This document shows positions 12,176 through 25,200 of a stretch of DNA of 64,000 nucleotides, piece after piece. A program made the translations under genes and the position numbers. The notes under the pieces were generated by a model. The model saw only the letters and a list, made by a program, of their open reading frames with translations, ran no database searches and had not been told where the DNA came from. Every line of letters starts with the position of its first letter. The first letter of the stretch is position 1. Source of the DNA: Oopsacas minuta (taxonomy: Eukaryota; Porifera; Hexactinellida; Lyssacinosida; Leucopsacidae); NCBI GenBank assembly GCA_024704765.1, contig JAKMXF010000326.1:1-64000 (forward strand), written 5' to 3'.

Positions 12176-14823
12176 GAACCTATCGCATATGTCAACTCTT
12201 GCATTCTCTATCTTGAAAAGAGTCGGTTTCCACCTGAGGATTCTAGTTACTGGATGTTAACTGTATGTCCATAATAAATAAAGCTTCTTCTCTATATATT
12301 ATATAAGGCAGGAGTGCCAACTATCCAGGTCAACGAGTGTAAAGTTAGCTGATTATTCGACCATATAAACTTCAATCCAAATTTAACCCACTTCAAATTA
12401 TTAAATTTCAACGAATTGATCTAATTCGATAGAGGAGAGTTAAATATTTTATGTAATGTGATCTTTGTGGAAATCTTTACTATTTATGGGAATTTTTGAT
12501 CAATTGCCTATGTATACGAATTCATTAAAATACATATCCTCAAAGTTAGAATTCGATTCTGAATATTAGTATACAGATTTGTACCATATGATTAGAACGG
12601 TTTAATATTATCAATTCAACGAAATAGGTTTATTGATTCACAGAAAATATTCATACACCCCTTCACCAAAATATATGTATTGAAAATATTTCAATCTCCT
12701 GATTTAGTTTTGTTTGCATTGCAATCTTTTTGAATTTGCGTTTGCTCTCATATTTGATATTGTTCATTGCTCTTCACTATTTTGTCTGCCTACCTAGTAT
12801 AATATTTTCATTGATCGGACGTATTCATGATTACCATTGAATTGTTGGATGCTCGCATTGGATTGTACTCTCTTCGGAAATGCTCTAATTGTTCCAGAAC
12901 CTCATTTGAGTCTCTCATTTCTTTTGGTGATATGTCCATACTAATTTCTACTCTGTTTGCCTGTGTAATTTCAATTCTACAGATCTGTTCGCAAATATGA
13001 TGACATATAGCTTATCCTACGAATTCTGGCAATCCATTGGTTGCCGTTTTGGTAACGTTTACTATATCTATATACAAATATAATTATAATATGAACCGAA
13101 AAATGTTTACGTCGATTTGTACACATATATTTGTTTTGTCTCTAGAATTACAAAGGGATATCAGGCTAATGATATGTGAAATGGTCTCCACTAGTTCATT
13201 CTTTTGAAGTTCTCATTAGCAAGTGGTCCAGTATTCCCAGTTCAATTTGGGGATCGATTGGCAAGAAGGTTGTGTGTTATAATAGAGCTGACAAGAGAAT
13301 ATTGTTTGTAGAATATGGTCAACTGTACGCACATCAGGTACTTTTGGTGTTGTAGAATTAAATATACGCAAATATCATCCAGAATTGCGAACCTATTGAA
13401 TGATCCTAATATATCGTAACAACACGAGCACAAGTGTAAAACAATTTAAGAACTTTACTACCAAACCTTTCCCTAAACTATGTGATAGTTCAGGTTTCGC
13501 TTCACATCATAGTCTCAGTCCCAATAATGTGCCACTGGAAAAATAACTAGCCAGGTTCAGGGTCAAAGAGAAGGATATTGCCTGGATGAACTCAGATTTC
13601 CTAGAAGAAGAAAACCACTTAAAAAGGATTTTCTTAGGAAATATACAAAATAACAATTTATCTACTTTGACGATTAGGAAAGCTCCATTCCGGAAAATCA
13701 ACGGAAATGATATTTTAACCGATGAGGGCTTTGCCACCATTGAGTAAATTCTAAAATCTTTAAAAGAGATCCACTAGTGGCTATAACAGCAGGTTTGGAT
13801 AAGTGGAGACGTACATAAATGAAACATTCGGTTTCAATTATTCCATTAGTCACGAAAGAAGGTAATGATTCGACACTTTGAGAATCAGTCATTAGCCCAC
13901 AGTGGAAATAGTTAAATGGATATCTTCCTCTATGAAGCGTAGAAAACTAATCCATATGCCAACTCCCTGTACCTCTATTCTTAGTATTAAGATTTCGTTT
14001 TTCGATGGTGCAATAAATGATTTAGAGATAAGTAAACAAGACGTTCACACTTCGTAATTACAATTAATTAGAGTAAGGCTGCACATGCTAAAGCAGAGGA
14101 ATTAGAAAAACATTCTTAGTGGTAAATTACTGTCAAATTAGAAACTCTACTCACATATCGAGGACTAGATAATTCTTGATTTTTGAATATCGTCAATTCA
14201 TTTTTCCCATTCAATAAGGTGTCTTCCAAAATATTATCATCACAATTCAATTATCTCTACATTATGTTTCATTAATGTTTGGCTTTCAAGTAAGGGAGGA
14301 AAGAGGCGTAAAGGATCGAAGATCAAAGCGCTAGCTGTCAAGATATGACGCTTAGTTAAGGAGATGATTAATCGAGGCTGCAAACAAAAATGAACTTGGA
14401 GTCATTCAAAATGGAACACGAGTAAACTGATATATTTTAAGATTAGATAATAACCCAAGGTACCTTGTATTTTTGAGCTATAGGAATCTCTTAACACCAC
14501 TGTCATCCGAACGAATTGCAATTCGTAAAATGATCTGGCAATATCAACTGTAATTTTTAATTATACTAAGTTGAAATACTTGTAATAATCCAAATATATC
14601 TTTCACAATCACAATACCACGGAAAAATCAGTCATTATGACCATTACCGCCCATTCTATATCTAGCGAAGGTGCCATAAACTATTCTGGTCCTTCATATA
14701 TTAGCGTACTCTGTAATTAATGGATAATGTGCATTCAACGAGTATTTGTTTCCTCATTATCATTGGTAACCCTTACGATGATCCAACCGTACTTGTTCTG
14801 TTGTTAGTTTGCAATACTTCTTA
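12176..14823. other. No gene recognised
   Basis: 2.6 kb of AT-rich intron sequence. Open frames at 13242-13433, 13507-13740 and 13698-13892 (minus) have no family I recognise and overlap weakly coding-looking frames on plus. No terminal repeats are seen. Confidence 0.4.
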
Positions 14824-14825
14824 TA

Positions 14826-16129
14826 CAGGGTAGCATACGTTCTTTCCCAACAGATAAAAGGCCATAATTTTAGCAAAACTCAATGAATGACTTAAAATCT
14901 TAACACAATAACATACACATTATTTGGATAATAAATTATCATGCTTTTTCAATATATTCACCTTTTTCTTAATTACAGCCCTAAGTCGTGAAACAACCGC
15001 CTCTATTGCCATTGATGGTTTTCTGGGAGATTTCACTTGAAGCAGGTATTATTGATCGCTTCAGGGCCTCCAAATTTTTCTGGGATTTACAACGAGCCTT
15101 TGTTTGTAATATTGACCAAACTGGGAAGTCTAGAGGGTTAAGGTCCAGACTAGATGGGAGTCATAACTGTTTGGAAATAAAGTCAGGAATTTCGGAGTGA
15201 AGCCAGCTTTGAGTGGTATTTGCTGTATGAGCAGGGGCACTGTCTTGTTGGAACAAAAAGGGTTCATTGTTAAACATCGACTTGCCAAGTTCTTTGACTA
15301 TAGGCTTTAGAGCAAGGTTTTGGTAAGTTTGAGCATATATTTTTACCCCAGTTAGGATGAAAACTATCGGAGTCTGGCCAAGTAAGGATATTCCAGCCCA
15401 AACCATAACATAACATGGTTTTTGTACTCTTTTACATATCTGTACTCCTCAGGGATGGCAGACGCTGTAAAAGACAATATTCTGTCGTTTTGTTGATTAT
15501 AAGCTTCCTCTACTATAAATAATATCTCATCTGAGAACAGGGCGTGATCAAGACCTTGGATAGCGAACCGGTCAATGAGACCTTTGCTTCTCTTCAGCCT
15601 CTTCTCCTTCATTTCCTTTGAAATATAGTGTACTTTACGTTTTGTAAATGAGAATAAATCCATGTCTCTTTTGACAATTCTTTGGAGGGAAGAATGAGGT
15701 ACCTTGAGCTCTGAAGCTATTTTTTCACCGATCGACTGGGATTTCGTCATACACGACCTCTTACGATCTTCCTCACCCCTGTTGTCATTGCAAATGCGGG
15801 ACGACCAGATCTGGGCTTGTCAGAGACGCTGCCAGTATCCTTATACCTATTAATGGTACGGTATATAAACTTTCCCCTCGTTTTAGGAATATTGAGAATC
15901 TTCAAAATTTCACTTTGATCTTTCCCTTTTCGAAATAATTCGACAACTGTCACCCTTTCCGTTTCCATCGAGGAATTTGTCTAGATAAAACTATGAGATG
16001 TTAAGATGAACAGTTTAGAATACTTATAAGACTATATAGAAGCTTGAAAAGCAAAACCAATTTCCTAGCTTTACCATAAAATCTATAGTCATGTATTAAA
16101 GTATGGGACAGAACTTATGGGCCGCCCTG
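14826..16129 (-). mobile_element. DD37D (maT-like) Tc1/mariner element
   Basis: About 1.3 kb, bordered by TA at 14824-14825 and 16130-16131. The ends are imperfect inverted repeats: left CAGGGTAGCATACGTTCTTT, right (reverse complement) CAGGGCGGCCCATAAGTTCT. One transposase reading frame runs on minus. Confidence 0.82.
14919..15968 (-). pseudogene. maT-like DD37D transposase, broken
   Basis: The start METERVTVVELFRKGKDQSE at 15968 opens a helix-turn-helix, then PRSGRPA. A frame shift at about 15750 leads to the second helix-turn-helix and core. Catalytic residues are all visible: Asp in ALFSDEILF, Asp in FQQDSAPAH, Asp in LNPLDF. Counting across the frames there are 37 residues between the last two, which is the maT spacing. 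Damage: shifts near 15750 and 15385, and a stop just before the LPSSLDLNPLD segment. The C terminus AIEAVVSRLRAVIKKK runs to the stop at about 14920. Confidence 0.83.
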
Positions 16130-16131
16130 TA

Positions 16132-17540
16132 TATAAATTTCCATGAATAATGAAATTGGGTAATTCAGATAGGTGTCTTTCAGTTGCTTATGTTGCTGTG
16201 ATATAAGCATGTAAGGATAACAGTCATTCCCTATCATACATCTATCCACTTGATTTCCTTAAGTCAAACGGTTACGTATGTGTTTCTGTCACATTGTATT
16301 GAGCTCCAAGTGAGTAGAAATTAGACAAAGTTGTATTTCCATTGTTTCGAATATTATTATAAAATTATTGTTGATATTTTTCACTGAAACTGGGCACATT
16401 GATAGATCCAATTTTCAAATCAGGGGGAACTATTTGTGCCAGTTTTTGATTAGATTACTATAAATATATACTTTAAATTCAATTCATCAAATTTTGGCAG
16501 CTAGCTAGGATGTTTACGTGAAGAGAAAAAATTACCAGTATTGTAAGTTTCCAAATTGAACAAATGGGTGAATTTCAATGAACTTATTCCAGAATTTCGT
16601 CAACACGGATTCTTCAAAAAAATTGATATAAGTAGGATTAAATTTTTGATTAGTTTTGGGAACAAATTTCCAACAAGATGATCCCAGAATGTCAGGATCT
16701 ATTTGCTATGGCAACGACTAAGAATGCAGCTCAAAATGACTGTTTTATGCCAAAGTTATATTCAAAGGGACTCTATTATAAGCACGTTAAGATGTATACA
16801 GATGGCACATTATAGTATTTAGTTATACCACATTAGTATATTCTTTCGCTATACCACAGTATACCCACATTATACTTAATATGCCTCAATTATGCCTCAA
16901 TTATGCCTCAGATATACCTAGCAAATTTACCACAATTATACCAGAACTATACCATGAGTTAGACTAAATATTTTACCTACTTAAATATTACAGGTATGCA
17001 TGCGTCTACTTCAAAATAGTATTGTCAGGTTATCAGTTACATCACACTACACTGAATACTGTTATACAGTTACGTGACGAAACTTAGCGAGCCTATTTCC
17101 GCTCAAATTTCATTAAATAATTCTCATGGCATGCGACTATTCAGTATATCTAGTATAATTGAAATCAAATTTAAGCTGTTCGGAACTGATCACTTGTTTA
17201 GAATATAGTACTTTTTGGAAATACAGTACACACTCGTTAAACCGAAAAGGAGATCCAAATAAATTTCAAATGAAAATTATACGAAATGTCAGTTAAAGAT
17301 GAATAGCCATTAATGGAATTAGACCTGAAATTGTCTGTTGTACTACTCTGAGTATGTTAATCACATTCGATGATTTTCATGATCTTGGTCTAGACCTTTG
17401 AGGGTTCAGAATAGTGAGGTGGTTTTTCCCCATAGGATTTTCAATGGTATTGTACTGTTCTGATTAACGAGGGTGTACTCTACCTGATTTTTTTTAATCT
17501 CAGTAAATTAGCTACCAACTAAATATTCTTTGAGTTAATT
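16132..17540. other. No gene; contains a short-period repeat
   Basis: AT-rich intron. Apart from the degenerate tandem repeat at 16810-16960 I see nothing. Confidence 0.45.
16810..16960. repeat. Degenerate tandem repeat (ATTATACCA / TATGCCTCAAT)
   Basis: About a dozen variants of an 8-12-base unit around ATTATACCA, including near-exact copies in a row of TATGCCTCAAT at about 16880-16912. Simple repeat without other signs. Confidence 0.6.
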
Positions 17541-19453
17541 ATGGCTTCACAATCTACAATAATTGATGGGGAGATGAATGAAGTTGAACTCTCGAGGCAA
17601 ACTAATCCTAAGCGAATACCTCGATGTGATTATATGAAAGCCTTCCAAATAGGAACCAAGGTATCACACATGGTAACCTATATCGGTAGTGTTCTCTATT
17701 CAGAAGACTCATTATTTTTTTCTTCACCTTCACCTCGATTGTATATAATTGACTGTCTTGTGAATAGAAACGAAACATATTTGCCTGAAACTCATGATTT
17801 TATGTATAGTTTAGAGGATGATTGGGTGACTCCACCTTCACTTCCTACGTCAAAATTTCTGAAAACAAATGCTGGGAACACGAATGCGACGAATTAATTT
17901 GGGAAGCTTGGGATTACTCACAATGGCGTTTGCACCATGATTAATGCCAATTCTACCCAAACAAGAAAGGTTATTGACCATCTACAAAACCAATGTCCTT
18001 TCAAAGAAAATAGAAAGAACGCTACCCACTGCAAATCTCTAGTATGAAGCAGTCGGTAATTAATAGCCCCCACCCAGAATTATAGAAAAGCGCTACTAAG
18101 TAACTCTTATAGTCAAGGAGTCTCTTCAATTGAATTTGATAGATACATCAGTATATGTAAAACTGTTCCAACTCTTCAACCGCCTAATACGTTGGGCGGG
18201 TTCCCTTCTAGCCCTCCAACTGATCCGCAAGTGATAATTATCGAAGATTTAGCCGGAAAATTCGCCGTTCAGCTGTCATTACCAGAAGATGGCTTCGAGT
18301 TGAATATAGCTAAACAAATTTAACTACAATTTCTCCGCACTGTCCGTTACCATACCCTCATAGACTTCGAAATGTGATTATTCCTCGTTTATACCAGAGG
18401 GCCAAGTTAGAAATTGAAGATTCTATAAAATTTGGAAATCTGCACAAATTGCAGTTGATACATGACTTGGCCCATCCCGGAGAAGTGAACCTACGCCTTA
18501 CTTTATGTCCATTCTCTGATCCAGCATTGTTCCACGATAGTGAATAAATCGAAGTTCGCAATATTCTCTATGATTACATGTTCGCACCAAGCGAACCACG
18601 AGACCATGAATATTATGGCATTCACTTTTACAATGGACAAAGGCAATATCAGAAAGACTTAAAACACCAGTTGTTAGTTTGATTTATGATGGAGAGGCAT
18701 CTTTGTTGAAAGGGGCCAGATATGCTCGAAGTTTATGCAATTCATAACTCAAACAGAGTCCTCTATTTATCATGTAGTGTTCTGCACATCTTTTAAATTT
18801 ATTATGCCATAATATCATTACCGTCTTGGGTGCAAAAGTGAAGAAATTGTGGTCTGCATAGAAGATGGCCACTATGACTGATGTCAGATGAAATTCGGCT
18901 TATGAGCCTCTTGACAGTATCACTGCTAATCGTCACTATATCGATGAATATTCTAGGCGAAAGAAATTAGCTCCTTTAATAAGTGGCATTATCCTCAGTA
19001 CTGAGTTTGGGTACGGGGTTAGAAAGTTGTTGGAGGTGATTCGCCCAGTTTGTATTGCTCAATATATAATGCAGAGCGATTCAATTAAGTTTGGAGAAAA
19101 TATCGGCATTATAGTAGGTGTTTCACTTGCTATTGGCCATAGTTCTATTACATAAGTGAATAAATTTCGTGTCATTAGTAAATGTGAACTCGCTTAGATT
19201 TATTGATGAGGGAAATCCAAATTTAGAAAAAATTGGACAATGTTTACGTGCAACAGGATATTGTTGCCATCCTGGTTATCGAGGAATGATACTTTCCTCT
19301 GTTTTGGAATGTCAAAAGATTGCCGAAAATGGCCTAAAGATGTTGCTTGCAAGAAGGCAAAGAGAAGGCCTGAAAGTATCTACAGATGATGTCGCTCACT
19401 GTATTCAACTTGTGTTAGACTTCATAAGTCTGCAAGCGATGTTTGGACTATGA
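17541..19453 (+). pseudogene. Unidentified decayed coding region
   Basis: Several open segments in one direction look like one broken protein gene that I cannot name. Segment 1 (17541-17897) starts MASQSTIIDGEMNEVELSRQ and is rich in Ser/Pro near its end (VTPPSLPTSKF). Segment 2 (about 18080-18321) reads SSIEFDRYISICKTVP, then GGFPSSPPTDPQVIIIEDLA and FAVQLSLPEDGFELNIAKQI. Segment 3 (about 18350-18547) reads LRNVIIPRLYQRAKLEIEDS then HDLAHPGEVNLRLTLCPFSD. Segment 4 (about 18900-19154) contains EFGYGVRKLLEVIRPVCIAQ. Segment 5 (19169-19453) contains CLRATGYCCHPGYRGM and ends DFISLQAMFGL. The composition is clearly protein-like, unlike the surrounding intron, but I see no catalytic motif, zinc finger or terminal repeat. 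It may be an inserted cellular, viral-derived or mobile-element gene. Confidence 0.5.
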
Positions 19454-21750
19454 GCTTTGGTAGCGTCGGAAGAAATCACTAAGGCATACGCCCGTGTGTG
19501 CCCTGGTGTGGCTACGTCACTGCCTAAAATGCCTTGGCAAATGCTTTGTGAGCGTTAATGAATGAATGTATTACTTATACTAATTGTACAGGGTTGTAAA
19601 GTGGATCATTGTGTAAACTTATATGCTAAGAAAGCGATAAGATGAGGTCATTTTATCATAGAAATAGTTTGTATAGACTGAGTGAGCGAATAGGAAAACC
19701 AATTGGGCCAAGACATATATAACTTCCTAGTAATTGTAGTACACATCGCATGTCTAACCTCACCACATACAAATTATTAGAATTATACAGAACATGCGAA
19801 AATCTAACTCATTAGGAAATTTTCGAAATCAATATTGAGTTTTACATACAACTTCCAACTTTATGGAGGGGAAAAAGTACAAAGGGGTACAATATTCGCA
19901 CAGTTCTGCCAACTAAAATATGGTACTGAACTCATTAAATCTATTTCAAAGAAGGGGTATTATCCAATTGAGTAGCTAGTGTCATTGTATTGGTGTAGTC
20001 AAGATTAGCAATCTCAAAATCCATTACATTGGATTTTCATTATGAGATAAAATTTCAAGACATTAAGACAAGAAAAAAATACGACTTGGCTGGGTCGTTG
20101 TAAAGCTTAACTTTGTTGAAATTATGATTGTTTGTCAATATATTTTCAATACCTAGGAAAAATAGAGAAGAAATCTGTGTTGGTTGAGTATAATGCAGTC
20201 CTTACCATATTAGATACTGAACAAAATCGCTCAATAGTCCCTGTGGTATTAGGAAGAGTTAAAAAATACGATAGAGACCGACAACAGTGGAATAGGCAGT
20301 AGGTATCATGTTTGTAGTGCAGGAGCTTTTAAATAAGGTATAAATAACTCCAAATATCGTGAGGTAAGTGTCAAGATAGTGTTAGAAATTTTACCAAGTT
20401 ATCTTGATCGGACCAGAATGGCCTGTATCAGTTCGGTGAGTCCGAAAATTGGATTTAAATGTCAGGACCGCCACATTGATTAGACCAATCGTTCTGTCGC
20501 GATGGCATAATTGGTCTGAACCAGTCACAGAAATTTCCCAACTACTGCATGCCTGTTAGAAGCACATACACATGTTATGTGAATTTAGAAAAGGTTAAAC
20601 ACACATGGATTCAATTCACCACTCTACAATGTAACTTTTGAAAAACATTTATCATCTAGATCAGTATCATATAAGGTGTCACATCTATGGGTCAGGCCAT
20701 TCAATAGGTCTGGAAAGGTCGAAGATTTTAAACATGCGGTCTGAAGCTGTCCGGACGGTTCCGAATAACCCAATGGTGGTCTCGTTCGTTTGGTAAAATC
20801 AGAGCGCTGCATGTCTGATTCATAGTTTTTCAATCATCTGGCTAACCATGTGTGGGTCAGGTTTAATATAAACATGGGCAGCGCATGCAGAATGGACATC
20901 TAGCTGCTGTTTGAAGTACCCTCAATATTCTGCAATTTAATCCTAACATACGAAACCATTAACATAAACTAATTTCTAATGATTGGTATACCCGCCTTAA
21001 ATAGGGGAATCTATCTAATGTAGAAATGAAAATTGAAAATTGGATTGCAACACACAATACTCGATAATAAACCTAAACCTCTATTACTAAATTTTAGCCC
21101 TAAAAATACTAGGTTTGGATACCAATCCCGAATATGAATATATAGATCAAACTGTTAAAAATTTGATGCTGAGCGAGTATGAGCATAGTAAATAGATCTG
21201 AAATCAACTAAAATAGATAGACTATATTACAACTAGGGCGATTCCTATTGGGTACCAAATTTTAAACACCGATATTTTCAACCTCTAGAGGTCTGATTGT
21301 TTATAGACATTTTCTCTGTAGTAAATTTTGGATAATAAATAAATTATACTGTCAAAATTCACACAATTACGGAAAAAATTGAGCAAATTTGTTTTTTACT
21401 GATCACTCCAACGGAATCTAAAATATATTAAAACTTCATATATCACCTCCAACCCGTGAACTTCTGTATGTTGGAATATGCCTAGTTCTTATACCTCTGA
21501 GATTTCACATTTAAATAGCTTTGTTAAATGAAGATCTGCAAATATTCGTAATTGGTCACAAGTAGCTGCACTGAAATAATTCTTTAGAGCATTGATCATA
21601 ATTTCAAGGATAAAATACTACACTTTTGCTATTATCAATGGTACAAAAAATTATTTTAAGGTTATCTGTCGAGACAGTGGATTTATTAGGACTGGCCAAC
21701 AGATTTTGATACCCTTAAATTGGATAATTATCTTGGTTCAGAGACTATAA
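19454..21750. other. No gene recognised
   Basis: Intron sequence. The 20430-20870 part is GC-richer than its surroundings and has vaguely mirrored motifs (TTAGACCAATCG, CCAATGGTGGTCTCG), perhaps an old repeat, but no clear ends. Confidence 0.35.
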
Positions 21751-21758
21751 ACTATGGG

Positions 21759-22264
21759 CTAGGGTGCGACCCGTAAAGCCCGTGGTTCGTGGCCCGCTAT
21801 CAAAGCCCGCGGCCCGCTTATTTATTCCACCAGCCCGTGATTTAGGAAATTTGTTTATTTTATGGCACTGTTGGCTGAATTCGTGAATGTATTCTCAAAG
21901 AATTGAGAATTCCTATAAATTCCGCGTTATAAGATGCGGGAAATCGTGTGCGCAAATAGTATATATATGAAACTTTATATATATGCAACACTTTGATTGT
22001 TTCGTTAGTTACAGATAACACTGACATGATTCTACCTCTCTATGAAGATTATTAGATTAAACGAAAATAAGATTCATAATACTTGTGATACTTACATATA
22101 CTAAAATAGTAATAATTTCATGACCTAATTCTATAATTAAAGTATATTCATCATCTGTAAAATTGTTCTTTTTGACTCTTTTCAGCCCGTTTTGTGCCCG
22201 CGGCCCGTGGAAAAAAGCCCGCAGCCCATGATTTACAATAAAGCCCGCACAGGTCGCACCCTAG
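21759..22264. mobile_element. hAT-type MITE, copy 1
   Basis: 506 bp, beginning CTAGGGTGCGACC and ending in its reverse complement GGTCGCACCCTAG, with an exact 8-bp target duplication ACTATGGG at 21751-21758 and 22265-22272. Inside each end are GC-rich iterations of GCCCG(C/T)GGCCCG. There is no coding capacity. It is the reverse-orientation twin of 32510-32994. Confidence 0.92.
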
Positions 22265-22272
22265 ACTATGGG

Positions 22273-25200
22273 TATTGCTGAGATTTGGTTTCACGGTGTG
22301 AATATTGTATATTTCAATGTATTCGCCTACGAGAAGAAACAAGCCTTACAAGATCAGATTTGATATACTGTAACCAGTAAAATATCTATGGATATATATT
22401 TATTATATCTCCCTGCATCTCAAATTTTTAAAAGGAAATTCTTCTGAATTTCTGTTTGGAAATTCGAACAAGGTGGAAAGGTCTATTTGGATATTATTTC
22501 AGAGGTTATTTCAAGCTCCGGTGATCAGAAAAATGCGTAAAATAAGTCATAAAAATTCTGCATAGTATACGAAAATGCAAAATGTAAAGTATATAAAATG
22601 TGTCTAATAATTTATATATTTATCTACTCATACTTACCAACCCCTTATAACTCTTTTCCTGGATATTCTTCTCGGAATCCTAGGATTTTACAATTTCCCA
22701 GGATTTCAAATTTTAAATGCAAATATACAGTTAATGAATTTCCAAGAATGGGGAGTAATCATAAGAATTGGGGACATGACCGCTCTTGGACCGAATTTTA
22801 GTTTACTTTACAAATAGTATCCCACCAATTTAACTGATGTTCTCGCAACGACAACCAGTGAAAATTCAAATATGATAGAGTCGCAAGCGTGTTTTCTTAC
22901 TAAATTTTCATCCCCAGGTTGTAAAGAATTTAGGCATTTCATAGATAATCACTCTGTAAACAGGGGCAGATTCAAGGATAGTAAAGTATTCAAATTTGAG
23001 AAGATGATGTTAGCAAATTCCTTATGTACCATGGATAGCATGTTCAATATTAAATTTTTACAACTCAAAATGTAAATGTTTTGCCAAACAAGTAGGCAAA
23101 ATACGCAGAATATGCCCAATCAAAAATTATGATATGATAGCTCTATCCAACAAGATGTAATCTAAGATATTCGAGTATATAATCATATATAAACCAAGTC
23201 ATAGTGTGTAGAGATACCCTATCAAATGTATTATTTGGATGTGGGAAGTCGGGTATATTCTAGGTATTGGACTGACTGATTTGTCGAAACATTGAAAAGG
23301 ATAATGAAATGTATTAAATATGCCATTATATTAATGGTACCTACAACTTGATCATGTGAATAATAAGATTTTGGGTGAAATATCGTTTGCTCATTGACAA
23401 TGAATTAAGAAATCGTACCGGTAGTGTCATCGTCCTACGGTGAAAATGGATGGAAAAATTTTTTAGGCTAAAAATACATGCTAAGCACAAAATATTACAC
23501 ACTTCGACAAAATTTTGCATTATTGGGATTGATGAAATACATATAACTATTATACAATTTGTCGATGGTGTTTTGGTTTCATTCGGAAATGATTAAGGAA
23601 TATATAAGAGCTAGAGAATCGAAATTTGCCATCTAAGTTGAGTGTGATAAAAGTAGGAACAATTTCTAAGATCTAAGCGATATCTCAAAAAGAGTAAAAG
23701 AAAGTTAACTGATCAGATTTGAGAGTTCAGCAATTAGGGTAATTGTATTCTATTATATGTTATGCTATAACATAGTTCAATTAGGATGCAAAAAATTCCT
23801 CAATTGTTTCAATTGTTAAAATTCCAAATAGTAAAAATAACTGCCACTATATTATACACGATATATACATAGTAAATAAAGATATTTCTGGAATCTAATT
23901 AAAATGTCATGGGTATAAATATATAAATATGTTTAGATTGTATATTGATTGACCAATATAAATTAACTAATATTTATACATTAAAGTATAAATACTAAAT
24001 AAATCGAAAACACAAAATCAGTTAAGTAATATTTCGTGCACATCAAATGAATTGGTACTGGGATACACATGTAAGCACCTTAAATGTATTTCAAAGGGTT
24101 GAAGAGGCCAAAATGGTGAAATAGCCAAATGTAAACGTTAAAGACAGGAAATATTTAACATTTTCGCAAAAGTCCACGAAACTTCATAAAGTAGAATAAA
24201 TTATCAATGCGGTCTAAAGGACCTCTACTCTGAGTCGTTTTCATGCTTCACATCTACTGGATATACTCTTTATCCATACGAGGTATAATGGGGGCTGTTG
24301 AAACGTTACGTAAGGCTACAAAGGTAAGCGGTGGATTATGAAGTGTGATAACTCCATTTTATCTGATATAAAAAAGGCCCAAAAGAGTGACATGTGGTCG
24401 GTGTTAATATTTATGGAATTTGCATAACATTTGAAAGGACTTATACATTTATAATAGTACGGAGCCCCCGAAGGTGCCACCCGCGTACACAAAGTGTTCG
24501 TGAGGCGCGCAACGTAAGAAAGCAAAGCTTGCTTGTCACCATAATTAAGTAATAGATTATTGGGCTAAAATGTGGACACTTGAATTTAGAACTTATGCAA
24601 GTTTCAAGACTCGAGTCCGATCGCTTGCAGTCAATATATATGAACTTCGTAATATTAAACGACAGAATGATTTTCTCAAAGATGACGTTCTGACAACTGG
24701 AATACTGAGGAGTATCTGTAAATGAAATTTCTGCAAATGAATTATTTATCGAACTGGTCTAATTATTTGCTTTGAAAAAATCAAATATGTGAAAATCGCG
24801 TCATATTTAGTTGTAGATGTATATTTAGTCCATAACTCGAAATTGTCCAAGCAGTGCCAAAATATAATTGTATGCAAAAATCAGCTTTAGGGTGCTTCAG
24901 CTTCTTAAATCAATTCTGGAGAGAAAAACAAATCATAAATCAATATCTTGAAGGTTGTATTAAAAAATTTTGTCAAGATAATTGAAGTATTGGTAAGATC
25001 TACGAACTTGAAATTTGGCATGTGTATGCAAATGGTACAAGTAAATGAATCGTAATTTCTAAGACAAAACTCGGATCATCCCTGAGTAAGATGAAAAATT
25101 CTACACTTTGAAAAATGCATTGGGGACCAGTGAAACTGATTTTAGGAATTAGTAAGAGCAACACAATTGTAATTTGATGGGTGTATGGAATCTGATAACT

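Noticed and set aside
13242..13892. Cluster of three minus frames
   Set aside because: No recognised domain, no common frame and no splice borders fitting the treslin phases.
20430..20880. GC-richer block with mirrored motifs
   Set aside because: Inverted matches are short and scattered; the minus frame 20624-20833 is not conserved.
22598..23075. Two neighbouring 67-codon plus frames
   Set aside because: Composition like translated intron; nothing conserved recognised.
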